NCBI GenBank assembly: GCA_946563605.1
Contig: CAMNVW010000013.1
Span: forward strand, 1 to 15,944
Length of the DNA: 15,944 nt
Direction: 5' to 3'
From: an uncultured Clostridia bacterium
GTDB taxonomy: Bacteria; Bacillota; Clostridia; Oscillospirales; Ruminococcaceae
Shown one piece after another: positions 5,756 to 12,294 of this stretch. The notes under the pieces are model-generated. The model did not search any database, had not been told where the DNA came from, and saw nothing but the letters and a program-made list of their open reading frames with translations. A program made the translations under genes and the position numbers. Numbering within the stretch: position 1 is the first letter of the stretch; each line of letters begins with the position of its first letter.

Positions 5756-7555
5756 ATGGAATTGGCAAAGAGGAAAGACGTTCCAGTAGAACTGACTTGG
5801 GATCTGTCTGCAATTTATGCGGACGAAGCAATCTTACAAGCGGATATGGAGAAGATCCGCAACCTGACGGACGAGATAGAGCGAGATTACAAGGGAAAAC
5901 TCAATTCTGTGGAAACGATCCAGTCCTGTCTGAACAAGCACCGGCAGCTGAAAGAGATTCAGGAGCTAACAAGGAGCTACTGCTATCTCTCCGCCTCTGT
6001 GGACTTCAATGATGCGGCTTTGCAGGAAAGAGAGTCCGGTATGCGCCGCCTGTTCGCTCAGGTGGACAGCCGATTGAGCTTCATTGACAGCGAAATCATC
6101 AGTCTGGACGAGACGGTGATCCGTGAAGCAATCGCGCAGGGCGGTCCTAACCAGCCTTATCTTGAGGACTTGCTCAGACAAAAACCATACCGTCTCCAGC
6201 CGGAAACCGAGCGGGTTCTGGCTGCCTTGAGCCCCACCCTCAACGCGCCTTACAAAATTTACAATATGGCAAAGTTGGCGGACATTCGCTTTCCTTCTTT
6301 CCAGGCGGCTGGTCAGGAACATCCTCTGGGTTACTCCCTCTTTGAAGACAGCTACGAGTACGATCCTCGCACAGAGGTTCGTCGGGAGGCTTTTAAGACC
6401 TTTTACAAGAAGCTGCGGGAGTACGAGAACGTTACTGCCGCTGCCTATCAGGCCACAGTGCAGCAGGAAAAGATTATCGCAACCCAGAGAGGGTTTGACT
6501 CTGTGTTCGACAGCCTCCTTTTCCCACAGAAGGTGGATCGGAATCTTTACAACAGGCAGATCGACCTCATTATGGAGAAGCTTGCTCCCCATATGCGCAA
6601 ATACGCGCGGCTGCTGCAAAAAATCCATGGTCTGGATCGCATGACCTACGCGGATCTGAAACTGACTGTGGATCCGGAATACGACCCCACAATCACCATC
6701 GAGGCATCCGAGCAGTACGTTTTGGATGGTCTCTCCATCTTGGGCGAAGATTATCAGGAGATGATTCGGTCTGCGTACAAGGAACGTTGGGTAGACTTCG
6801 TCGAAAACGTGGGAAAAAGCACCGGCGCTTTTTGCTCCAGTCCTTACGGCACACACTCTTTCATTCTGCTGAGCTGGCATAATCGTATGAGCGATGTAAT
6901 CAGCCTGTCCCACGAACTGGGTCATGCCGGACACTTCCGACTCTGCAACAACGCCCAGTCCGTCTATGGAACGCGTTCCTCCAGCTACTTCATAGAGGCT
7001 CCTTCCACCATGAATGAGCTCCTCATGTCCCATTACCTGTTAAAAACCAACGATGACAAGCGTTTCCGCCGCTGGGTCCTCGGCTGCATAGTGGGTAAAA
7101 CCTACTATCACAATTTTGTTACCCATCTGCTGGAGGCTGCTTATCAAAGGGAGGTTTACCGTATTGTGGATGCCGGCGGCGGTGTTCAGGCGGAAACCTT
7201 GAACCGTCTCATGAAGGAGACCCTGCAAAAGTTCTGGGGCGACGCTGTGGAGATCCCCGAAGGTGCAGAGCTGACATGGATGCGGCAGCACCACTATTAC
7301 TTAGGCTTGTATTCCTATACTTATAGTGCTGGACTTACCATAGCTACTCAGGTATGCAAACGAATCGAAAACGAGGGTCAGGCTGCCGTGGACGATTGGA
7401 AGCGGACTCTTGCGGCAGGCGGTACCAAGACGCCTCTGGAGCTGGCTCAGATGGCAGGTGTGGACATCTCTACCGACGCTCCTCTGCTGGATACCATCGA
7501 AACCATCGGCGGATATATCGACGAGATTTGCAGACTGACCGAAGAGTTGGAATAA
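5756..7555 (+). CDS. pepF: Oligoendopeptidase F (M3 family)
   Basis: A 599-residue cytoplasmic zinc metallopeptidase that cleaves short oligopeptides, typically 7-17 residues long. The zinc site is H386-E-L-G-H390 in SLSHELGHAGHF, with the third ligand E414 in EAPSTMNE, 24 residues after the second histidine as expected for M3 peptidases. The N-terminus (VPVELTWDLSAIYADEA) is the typical PepF opening, and the length is normal. The C-terminal region has the conserved HHYYLGLYSYTYSAGL segment that helps build the substrate pocket. There is no signal peptide. The start is fixed by GAGAGGAG about 10 bases before the ATG. All key residues are present, so it should be active. It lies within the LysR block but has its own promoter and is probably a housekeeping neighbour. 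Confidence 0.96.
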   Translation: MELAKRKDVPVELTWDLSAIYADEAILQADMEKIRNLTDEIERDYKGKLNSVETIQSCLNKHRQLKEIQELTRSYCYLSASVDFNDAALQERESGMRRLFAQVDSRLSFIDSEIISLDETVIREAIAQGGPNQPYLEDLLRQKPYRLQPETERVLAALSPTLNAPYKIYNMAKLADIRFPSFQAAGQEHPLGYSLFEDSYEYDPRTEVRREAFKTFYKKLREYENVTAAAYQATVQQEKIIATQRGFDSVFDSLLFPQKVDRNLYNRQIDLIMEKLAPHMRKYARLLQKIHGLDRMTYADLKLTVDPEYDPTITIEASEQYVLDGLSILGEDYQEMIRSAYKERWVDFVENVGKSTGAFCSSPYGTHSFILLSWHNRMSDVISLSHELGHAGHFRLCNNAQSVYGTRSSSYFIEAPSTMNELLMSHYLLKTNDDKRFRRWVLGCIVGKTYYHNFVTHLLEAAYQREVYRIVDAGGGVQAETLNRLMKETLQKFWGDAVEIPEGAELTWMRQHHYYLGLYSYTYSAGLTIATQVCKRIENEGQAAVDDWKRTLAAGGTKTPLELAQMAGVDISTDAPLLDTIETIGGYIDEICRLTEELE

Positions 7556-7578
7556 GGAATACATTTTTTGAATTGATA

Positions 7579-7626
7579 ATATGCCTGAAAAGCAATCTTG
7601 ATAAGAGAATTGCCTTTCAGGCATAT
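7579..7626. promoter_or_regulatory. Long inverted repeat with two candidate LysR sites
   Basis: Arms 7579-7596 (ATATGCCTGAAAAGCAAT) and 7609-7626 (ATTGCCTTTCAGGCATAT) pair at 17 of 18 positions around a 12-base loop. Each arm by itself contains TGC-N7-GCA with a T-N11-A core, matching sites A and C. The right arm overlaps the -35 region of lysR, as expected for self-repression. Alternatively the hairpin, followed by ATCTTTT, could end the pepF transcript. Both roles are possible. Confidence 0.6.
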
Positions 7627-7639
7627 CTTTTGCTATAAT
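7610..7639 (+). promoter_or_regulatory. Promoter of the lysR-type gene
   Basis: Perfect -10 box TATAAT at 7634-7639, with a weak -35 box TTGCCT at 7610-7615 and an 18-base spacer. The -35 box lies inside the right arm of the inverted repeat. The predicted start is near 7646, and the ribosome binding site AGGAGGT follows at 7657-7663. Confidence 0.55.
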
Positions 7640-7669
7640 GAAAAAAATACATCCACAGGAGGTCGAACC

Positions 7670-8560
7670 ATGGAAATCCGCGTGCTTCGTTATTTTTTGA
7701 CTGTTGTCCGAGAGGAAGGAATCAATCGGGCGGCAGAGGCTTTGCATATTACACAGCCGACGTTGAGCCGCCAGCTTGCACAGTTGGAGGAAGAGGTTGG
7801 CGTCAAGCTGTTTCACAGGGGCACAAAAAAGATTACCTTAACAAACGAGGGAATTTTACTGCGGCGGCGGGCGGAGGAAATATTAGCGCTGGTTGACCGG
7901 ACAGAAAAGGAATTGATGGAACAGGATGAGTTGGTGGATGGGTGCATCACAATCGGCAGCGGTGAGCTGAGCGCTGTGCAGATTTTGCCGGAGGTCATCG
8001 AGTGCTTTCGGAAAAGATATCCCCTCGTTACCTTCGACATTTTTACAGGCAATGCCGACCTTGTAAAAGAGAAGATGGAAAAAGGACTGATCGACATCGG
8101 CGTATTGCTGGAACCGATCGATATGGAAAAGTTCGATTTTATTCGTTTGAAGGATAAGGAACGGTGGGTCGTTTTGATGCGACCAGATGACCCGCTGGCG
8201 GAAAAAGAAACGGTGAGCGTGAAGGATCTGAAGGGTGCGCCGCTGATTCTGCCAAGCCGAACCAATGTGCAGAACGAGGTAGTCAACTGGCTGGGCGATT
8301 CCTTTCAGGAAAGCAATGTCCTTTTTACCTGCAATCTGCCCACCAACGGCGCATTGATGGTGCAGAGAGGACTGGCTTATTCTCTTGTAATCGAGGGCGC
8401 GCTGCCTTTCTGGGACAAAGAGAAGATTATCTGCCGTCCTTTTTCTCCAGAACTGACAACAAACAGTGTATTTGTCTGGAAAAAACAGCAGCCGTTCAGT
8501 CCGGCGGCGACCAAATTTATTGAATATATAAAATGCTTTTTAGGTATAAACAGGCTATAA
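7670..8560 (+). CDS. LysR-family transcriptional regulator
   Basis: A 296-residue LysR-type regulator. Residues 1-60 are the winged helix-turn-helix: MEIRVLRYFLTVVREEGINR, then AAEALHITQPTLSRQLAQLE with the recognition helix near residues 28-40, then EEVGVKLFHR. The rest is the periplasmic-binding-protein-like effector domain, starting near residue 90 (GCITIGSGELSAVQILPEVI). AGGAGGT at 7657-7663 fixes the ATG at 7670. There is no divergent partner gene, which is unusual for the family. Matching T-N11-A sites lie before both the upstream RibD_C-flavodoxin operon and the downstream cupin operon, and as an inverted pair in its own promoter. The effector is unknown. The last codons overlap candidate site C. 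Confidence 0.95.
   Translation: MEIRVLRYFLTVVREEGINRAAEALHITQPTLSRQLAQLEEEVGVKLFHRGTKKITLTNEGILLRRRAEEILALVDRTEKELMEQDELVDGCITIGSGELSAVQILPEVIECFRKRYPLVTFDIFTGNADLVKEKMEKGLIDIGVLLEPIDMEKFDFIRLKDKERWVVLMRPDDPLAEKETVSVKDLKGAPLILPSRTNVQNEVVNWLGDSFQESNVLFTCNLPTNGALMVQRGLAYSLVIEGALPFWDKEKIICRPFSPELTTNSVFVWKKQQPFSPAATKFIEYIKCFLGINRL
8533..8548 (+). promoter_or_regulatory. Candidate LysR-binding site C, inside the lysR 3' end
   Basis: ATGCTTTTTAGGTATA has a T-N11-A core (8534 to 8546) and resembles site A (ATGCTTTCAAGGCATA). It lies in the last codons of the regulator gene, and its centre is about 67 bases upstream of the predicted start of the next promoter. It is more degenerate than the other copies. 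Confidence 0.5.
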
Positions 8561-8571
8561 AAACCAAGTAT

Positions 8572-8600
8572 TTGATATAACGTATCCTTTCCATTATAAT
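8572..8600 (+). promoter_or_regulatory. Promoter of the coil-cupin-lipoprotein operon
   Basis: TTGATA, 17-base spacer, perfect TATAAT; predicted start near 8607. The -35 neighbourhood AAGTATTTGATATA is identical to that of the promoter at 4195-4223. Confidence 0.75.
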
Positions 8601-8602
8601 GT

Positions 8603-8651
8603 AGGTGCAGACAAAAGCGTGTTCGCTGTGTTTTAGCACCTGCATTTTTTT
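8603..8651 (+). terminator. Promoter-proximal terminator or attenuator hairpin
   Basis: AGGTGC (8603-8608) pairs with GCACCT (8636-8641) around an inner stem AAAAGCG...CGCT, and seven Ts follow at 8645-8651. It begins within a few bases of the predicted transcription start, so it could end the upstream lysR transcript, attenuate the new one, or both. Confidence 0.5.
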
Positions 8652-8701
8652 GCTGTAAAAAGTGCGTCAGATACAAATTTTATTGGATAAGGAGGCTGAA
8701 G

Positions 8702-8869
8702 ATGACATTAGCAGAAATTGAAAAACTACTGGATGAGCAAAGGATAACCAAGGAAGAAAAAATCCGAATCATCAGAAAAGCACGGTGTCAGCTGTTAGAG
8801 GAAATTCATTGTAAACAGCAGCTGCTGGATCAGCTGGACTATCTGCTTTATGAGATAAAGAAAGATTAA
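8702..8869 (+). CDS. Small helical protein, 55 residues, unknown function
   Basis: A 55-residue protein preceded by a strong ribosome binding site (AAGGAGG at 8689-8695, six bases before the ATG), so it is very likely translated. It begins MTLAEIEKLLDEQRITKEEK. The segment QLLEEIHCKQQLLDQLDYLL has leucines and isoleucines at roughly heptad spacing, predicting a coiled coil. It is highly charged, with two cysteines and no membrane segment. The C-terminal half resembles the dimerising helix at the end of MerR-type regulators, but no DNA-binding part is present. It is the first gene after the second LysR-linked promoter, and the cupin follows 45 bases downstream. I do not recognise a named family. 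It might form a dimer or modulate a partner protein. Confidence 0.75.
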   Translation: MTLAEIEKLLDEQRITKEEKIRIIRKARCQLLEEIHCKQQLLDQLDYLLYEIKKD

Positions 8870-8914
8870 CAGAGTTTTTTCGCAGATGAGCGATTCGAGA
8901 AAGGTGACTTTAAG

Positions 8915-9322
8915 ATGAATGAATTTGAGAACATTTTTGAAAAGGGTTCCGTCAATCCCTATGGACAATATTTTATCGGTCGGTCGTATCTTGCTATGCT
9001 GACCCAATTAAACGGCGTGGGTGTTGCCAACGTGACCTTTGAACCAGGCTGCCGCAACAACTGGCATATCCATCACGGCGACAAAGGCGGCGGTCAGATT
9101 TTACTCTGCACCGGCGGACGGGGTTGGTATCAGGAATGGGGCAAGGAGGCACAGGAGCTTCACGCCGGAGATGTGGTCGCGATACCGGTTGGTGTGAAGC
9201 ACTGGCACGGCGCGGCAAAGGACAGCTGGTTTGCCCATGTAGCCATCGAAATCCCCGGTGAGAACACTTCCAATGAGTGGCTGGAAGCGGTTTCCGAGGA
9301 AGAATACGGGAAACTGAAATAG
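8915..9322 (+). CDS. Cupin domain protein
   Basis: A 135-residue single-domain cupin, a small beta-barrel that usually holds one metal ion. Cupin motif 1 is G45-x5-H51-I-H53 with Q61 in place of the usual glutamate, and motif 2 is G85-DVVAIP91-V-G93-VK-H96-W-H98. The stretch RNNWHIHHG plus GRGWYQEWG is typical of cupins found next to or fused with carboxymuconolactone decarboxylases. GAAAGGTGA lies eight bases before the ATG. The gene is in an operon with the small helical protein and is followed 52 bases later by a short lipoprotein. Its decarboxylase partner may be the broken gene at 5479 or lie elsewhere in the genome. Substrate and reaction are unknown. Confidence 0.9.
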   Translation: MNEFENIFEKGSVNPYGQYFIGRSYLAMLTQLNGVGVANVTFEPGCRNNWHIHHGDKGGGQILLCTGGRGWYQEWGKEAQELHAGDVVAIPVGVKHWHGAAKDSWFAHVAIEIPGENTSNEWLEAVSEEEYGKLK

Positions 9323-9350
9323 AAATCAGTTTGACAGAATCAAGAAATGA

Positions 9351-9374
9351 ACATGAAAAATGGAGGTTTCATGT
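9351..9374 (+). promoter_or_regulatory. Inverted repeat holding the lipoprotein ribosome binding site in its loop
   Basis: ACATGAAA and TTTCATGT form a perfect 8-bp stem around AATGGAGG; the stem ends exactly before the ATG at 9375. The GGAGG ribosome binding site is in the loop and at its edge, so the hairpin may affect translation. Confidence 0.4.
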
Positions 9375-9539
9375 ATGAAAAAAGGAATTGTTCTTTTGCT
9401 CTCTTTTATGCTTATCTTTGTCCTTGCTGCCTGCACAAATTCCGCAGGTCAGACACAACCGTCCGACGAAAAAGAGGAATCTGTGAAGAGCAGCATATCA
9501 GAGGAAACCGCTGAATCTGAACAGCAAACGGCATCTTGA
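9375..9539 (+). CDS. Short lipoprotein, probable truncated remnant
   Basis: A 54-residue frame with a clear bacterial lipoprotein signal: MKKGIVLLLSFMLIFVLAAC, with C20 the lipidated cysteine in the lipobox LAAC. What follows is only a low-complexity acidic and serine-rich linker (TNSAGQTQPSDEKEE and so on) ending in QQTAS. GGAGG at 9362-9366 supports translation. In related bacteria such signal-plus-linker starts often precede a membrane-anchored flavodoxin or similar domain, so this may be the surviving N-terminus of a larger protein, though no downstream domain is visible before the TetR gene. It could still produce a small anchored peptide. It lies last in the cupin operon. Confidence 0.65.
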   Translation: MKKGIVLLLSFMLIFVLAACTNSAGQTQPSDEKEESVKSSISEETAESEQQTAS

Positions 9540-9564
9540 TTTTATTGGCGATGTATCGTAAAAT
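9536..9564 (+). promoter_or_regulatory. Possible promoter of the TetR gene
   Basis: TTGATT, 17-base spacer, TAAAAT; the -35 box overlaps the lipoprotein stop codon. Predicted start near 9571, with a leader of about 56 bases. Confidence 0.4.
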
Positions 9565-9626
9565 GTGTGTAAGAATCTTATCGGGAAACACAAAATCAAC
9601 TGATCTACACAAAAATGGAGGTGCCT

Positions 9627-10196
9627 ATGTCACAGACAACCAAACGGGCACTGGAAGCGTCGCTGAAGAAACTGCTGCTCCAGAAACCCCTAAATAAAAT
9701 AACGATCAACGATATTGCCGAGGATTGTGGTATCAGCCGCATGACCTTCTACTACCATTTCAAGGATATTTATGATTTGGTGGAGTGGATCTGCATTGAG
9801 GACGCAAAACGGGCATTAGAGGGAAAAAGTACCCATGACAACTGGCAGGAGGGCTTTCTGAATATTTTCCATGCGGTTCAGGACAACAAGTCTTTTGTGC
9901 TCAATGTTTACCGCTGTGTCAGCCGAGAACGCATTGAGCAGTATCTTTATCCGCTGGTTCACCATTTAATGATGGGCGTGGTGGAGGAAATGGCTGTCGG
10001 AATGATGGTGAATGACAGTGACAAACAGTTCGTTGCGAGTTTCTACGAATATGCCTTTGTAGGTGTGATGCTGGAGTGGATCAAAAATGGCATGAAAGAG
10101 GATCCAAACCTCATTGTGGAGCGCACCAGCAAGCTTATCCAGGGCAGCGTCCTGAGAGCGATGGAGACATTCCGCACAGACAAATCCTTACAATGA
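9627..10196 (+). CDS. TetR/AcrR-family transcriptional regulator
   Basis: A 189-residue TetR-type regulator. Residues 1-50 hold the DNA-binding three-helix unit: TKRALEASLKKLLLQKPLNK, then ITINDIAEDCGISRMTFYYH with the recognition helix near residues 36-46. The C-terminal part resembles the TetR_C_7 (DhaS-like) ligand domain. The ATG at 9627 is preferred over 9615 because GGAGG (9617-9621) sits inside the longer version, five bases before 9627. A strong hairpin terminator follows, then the oleate hydratase gene with its own promoter. The neighbour suggests control by a fatty acid or membrane stress, but no operator palindrome was identified with confidence at the ohyA promoter. Confidence 0.92.
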   Translation: MSQTTKRALEASLKKLLLQKPLNKITINDIAEDCGISRMTFYYHFKDIYDLVEWICIEDAKRALEGKSTHDNWQEGFLNIFHAVQDNKSFVLNVYRCVSRERIEQYLYPLVHHLMMGVVEEMAVGMMVNDSDKQFVASFYEYAFVGVMLEWIKNGMKEDPNLIVERTSKLIQGSVLRAMETFRTDKSLQ

Positions 10197-10215
10197 AGGA
10201 TAAATGATAAAAGAT

Positions 10216-10268
10216 TTTACAAAATCCCCGCTGTGATAAAGGTTTTATCACGGCGGGGATTTTGTAAA
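10216..10268 (+). terminator. Strong, possibly bidirectional terminator
   Basis: Two 25-base arms, 10216-10240 and 10244-10268, pair with one T-G wobble around a three-base loop. The GC core CCCCGC/GCGGGG is flanked by A-tract and T-tract (ATTTTGTAAA), the layout of a terminator that works in both directions. Confidence 0.8.
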
Positions 10269-10297
10269 TTGTGAAAGAAAAAACTTTGTTTTATAAT
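10269..10297 (+). promoter_or_regulatory. Promoter of ohyA
   Basis: TTGTGA, 17-base spacer, perfect TATAAT at 10292-10297; predicted start near 10304. It starts one base after the terminator stem. The ATG at 10296 falls inside the -10 box, which supports the later start at 10350. Confidence 0.65.
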
Positions 10298-10349
10298 GAT
10301 GCCATCAAACAAAAGAGCCGCAATGAGGCTCGAAGAAAGGATGGTAATT

Positions 10350-12125
10350 ATGTATTATTCCAGTGGTAACTATGAGGCTTTCGCACGTCCCAAAAAACCG
10401 GAGGGTGTAGACCATAAATCATCTTATATTATCGGCACCGGTTTGGCTGCTCTCTCTGCTGCCTGCTATCTGGTGCGCGACGCGCAGATGAAAGGGGAAC
10501 ACATTCATATCTTTGAAAAGGACACTACCGCGGGAGGCGCTTGCGACGGATGGAAATTTGAGAATGTAGGTTATGTCATGAGGGGCGGTCGTGAGATGGA
10601 TAACCATTTTGAGGTTATGTGGGATTTGTTCCGCTCCATTCCCTCCATCGAAACCGAGGGAGTCAGCGTATTGGATGAATACTACTGGCTGAACAAGGAA
10701 GACCCCAACTATTCTCTGTGCAGGGCTACGGAGAACCGCGGACAGGACGCGCACACCGACGGGAAATTTGCTGTCTCCGATCAGGCGGCAATGGAGATTA
10801 TGCGGTTGTTCTTTACCCCAGATGAGCAGCTTTACGATAAGCGCATCACCGATGTCTTTGATGATGAGGTGCTGAACAGCAATTTCTGGCTCTACTGGCG
10901 CACCATGTTTGCTTTTGAAAACTGGCATTCTGCGCTGGAGATGAAGCGTTACATCAAGCGTTATATTCACCATATCGGCGGCTTGCCGGACTTCACGGCG
11001 CTGCGTTTTACCCGCTACAACCAGTATGAGTCGATGATTCTTCCGATGGTGAGGTATCTGGAAAGCCACGGCGTTCAGTTCCACTACAACACCAAGGTGG
11101 TCAATGTGGAATTTGACATTCAGCCGGACAGGAAGTTTGCCAAACGGATCGAACTTCTCACCGAAGAAGGTCAGACCTTTGTTGATTTGACGGAGGACGA
11201 TCTGGTATTCATCACCAATGGCGGCTGTGTGGAAAATTCCGCAATGGGAGACCAGAACACCCCTGCGCCTTACAACACCGAGATGAAACCTGGCGGCGGC
11301 TGGGATATGTGGCGAAAAATTGCTGCGCAGGACCCAGCCTTTGGCAATCCAGATAAATTCTGCTATGATCCAGAGCAGACTAACTGGATGTCTGCAACGG
11401 TGGAGACACTGGATCAGCGCATCATTCCTTATATCAAGAATATCTGCAAGCGCGACCCATTCACCGGAAAGGTTGTTACCGGCGGTATCGTAACCGTTCG
11501 GGATTCCAGCTGGCTTTTGAGCTGGACCATCAACCGCCAGCCGCAGTTTAGGGAACAGCCAAAGGATCACTGTCTGGTGTGGGTATACTCCCTGTTCACC
11601 GACAAACCAGGAGATTATGTGAAAAAACCGATGAGAGATTGCACCGGCAAGGAAATTTGCATGGAATGGCTGTACCATCTGGGCGTACCGACAGACCAGA
11701 TTGAGGATATGGCGGAGCACAGTGCAAACACAGTGCCTGTGATGATGCCGTATATCGACGCGTTCTTTATGCCGAGAAACGACACAGACCGTCCAAAGAT
11801 TGTGCCCGATGGAGCGGTGAATTTTGCTTTCCTTGGACAGTTTGCCGAAACTGCCAGAGATACCATCTTCACCACCGAATACTCGATGCGCACCGGTATG
11901 GAGGCAGTATACACACTGCTGAATGTGGATCGCGGCGTACCGGAGGTATGGGGAAGCACCTATGATGTGCGCGATCTGCTGAATGCAACGGTCAAGCTCC
12001 GCGACGGAAAACCGATCACCGAGATGGATCTAAACTTTATGGAAAAGATGGTGCTGAAAAAGGCATTGGAAAAAATCGAAGGCACCGACATAGAAAAGCT
12101 GTTGAAAGCATATCAGGTCATTTGA
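10350..12125 (+). CDS. ohyA: Oleate hydratase (FAD-dependent; myosin-cross-reactive antigen family)
   Basis: A 591-residue oleate hydratase, which adds water to the cis-9 double bond of unsaturated fatty acids to give 10-hydroxy fatty acids and is linked to detoxifying host or dietary fatty acids. The opening MYYSSGNYEAFARPKKPEGV is diagnostic. The dinucleotide loop is G29-T-G31-L-A-A34 (the last glycine replaced by alanine), and the second FAD segment is YVMRGGREMD. E82 in RGGRE and Y201 in EMKRYIKRY fall at the same numbers as the residues known to matter in the Staphylococcus aureus enzyme, so it should be active. GAAAGGA lies eight bases before the ATG at 10350. It is peripheral to the membrane, with no signal peptide. 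It has its own promoter and terminator, directly after a TetR gene. Confidence 0.97.
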   Translation: MYYSSGNYEAFARPKKPEGVDHKSSYIIGTGLAALSAACYLVRDAQMKGEHIHIFEKDTTAGGACDGWKFENVGYVMRGGREMDNHFEVMWDLFRSIPSIETEGVSVLDEYYWLNKEDPNYSLCRATENRGQDAHTDGKFAVSDQAAMEIMRLFFTPDEQLYDKRITDVFDDEVLNSNFWLYWRTMFAFENWHSALEMKRYIKRYIHHIGGLPDFTALRFTRYNQYESMILPMVRYLESHGVQFHYNTKVVNVEFDIQPDRKFAKRIELLTEEGQTFVDLTEDDLVFITNGGCVENSAMGDQNTPAPYNTEMKPGGGWDMWRKIAAQDPAFGNPDKFCYDPEQTNWMSATVETLDQRIIPYIKNICKRDPFTGKVVTGGIVTVRDSSWLLSWTINRQPQFREQPKDHCLVWVYSLFTDKPGDYVKKPMRDCTGKEICMEWLYHLGVPTDQIEDMAEHSANTVPVMMPYIDAFFMPRNDTDRPKIVPDGAVNFAFLGQFAETARDTIFTTEYSMRTGMEAVYTLLNVDRGVPEVWGSTYDVRDLLNATVKLRDGKPITEMDLNFMEKMVLKKALEKIEGTDIEKLLKAYQVI

Positions 12126-12147
12126 TTTTTTTAGAAAAGTGAAACTG

Positions 12148-12183
12148 CTGCCGGAAACGAAACTCGTTTCCGGCGGATTTTAT
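12148..12183 (+). terminator. Terminator of ohyA
   Basis: GCCGGAAACGA (12150-12160) and TCGTTTCCGGC (12164-12174) form a perfect 11-bp stem with a three-base loop, extendable by two more pairs, followed by GGATTTTAT. Confidence 0.8.
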
Positions 12184-12268
12184 AAAGGATAGGTTGTCTT
12201 GTGCAAACCAGCAGGATGATACCATTTTTGATGGGGGTTGTAGAATTCCTCAAAATAGGTAAAGGCAG

Positions 12269-12274
12269 TATAAT
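12269..12274 (+). promoter_or_regulatory. -10 box of the radical SAM gene
   Basis: Perfect TATAAT 20 bases before the ATG of the radical SAM gene, with AAAGGAG between. No convincing -35 box stands at the right distance, so an activator may be needed. The rest of 12184-12294 shows no other feature. Confidence 0.45.
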
Positions 12275-12294
12275 CAGAAAAGGAGCGTTTTATC

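Noticed and set aside
5966..7033. 355-codon minus-strand frame opposite pepF
   Set aside because: A shadow of the peptidase gene with no domain or start signal.
9331..9359. TTGACA as a promoter for the lipoprotein
   Set aside because: No acceptable -10 box at 16-18 bases; the gene is probably read from the 8572 promoter.
10296..10349. Upstream ATG extending oleate hydratase by 18 residues
   Set aside because: It falls within the -10 box of the promoter, and the family starts at MYYS, which has its own ribosome binding site.
10419..11720. 433-codon open frame on the minus strand opposite oleate hydratase
   Set aside because: It lies wholly within ohyA, has no ribosome binding site or recognisable domain, and is explained by the codon pattern of the real gene.
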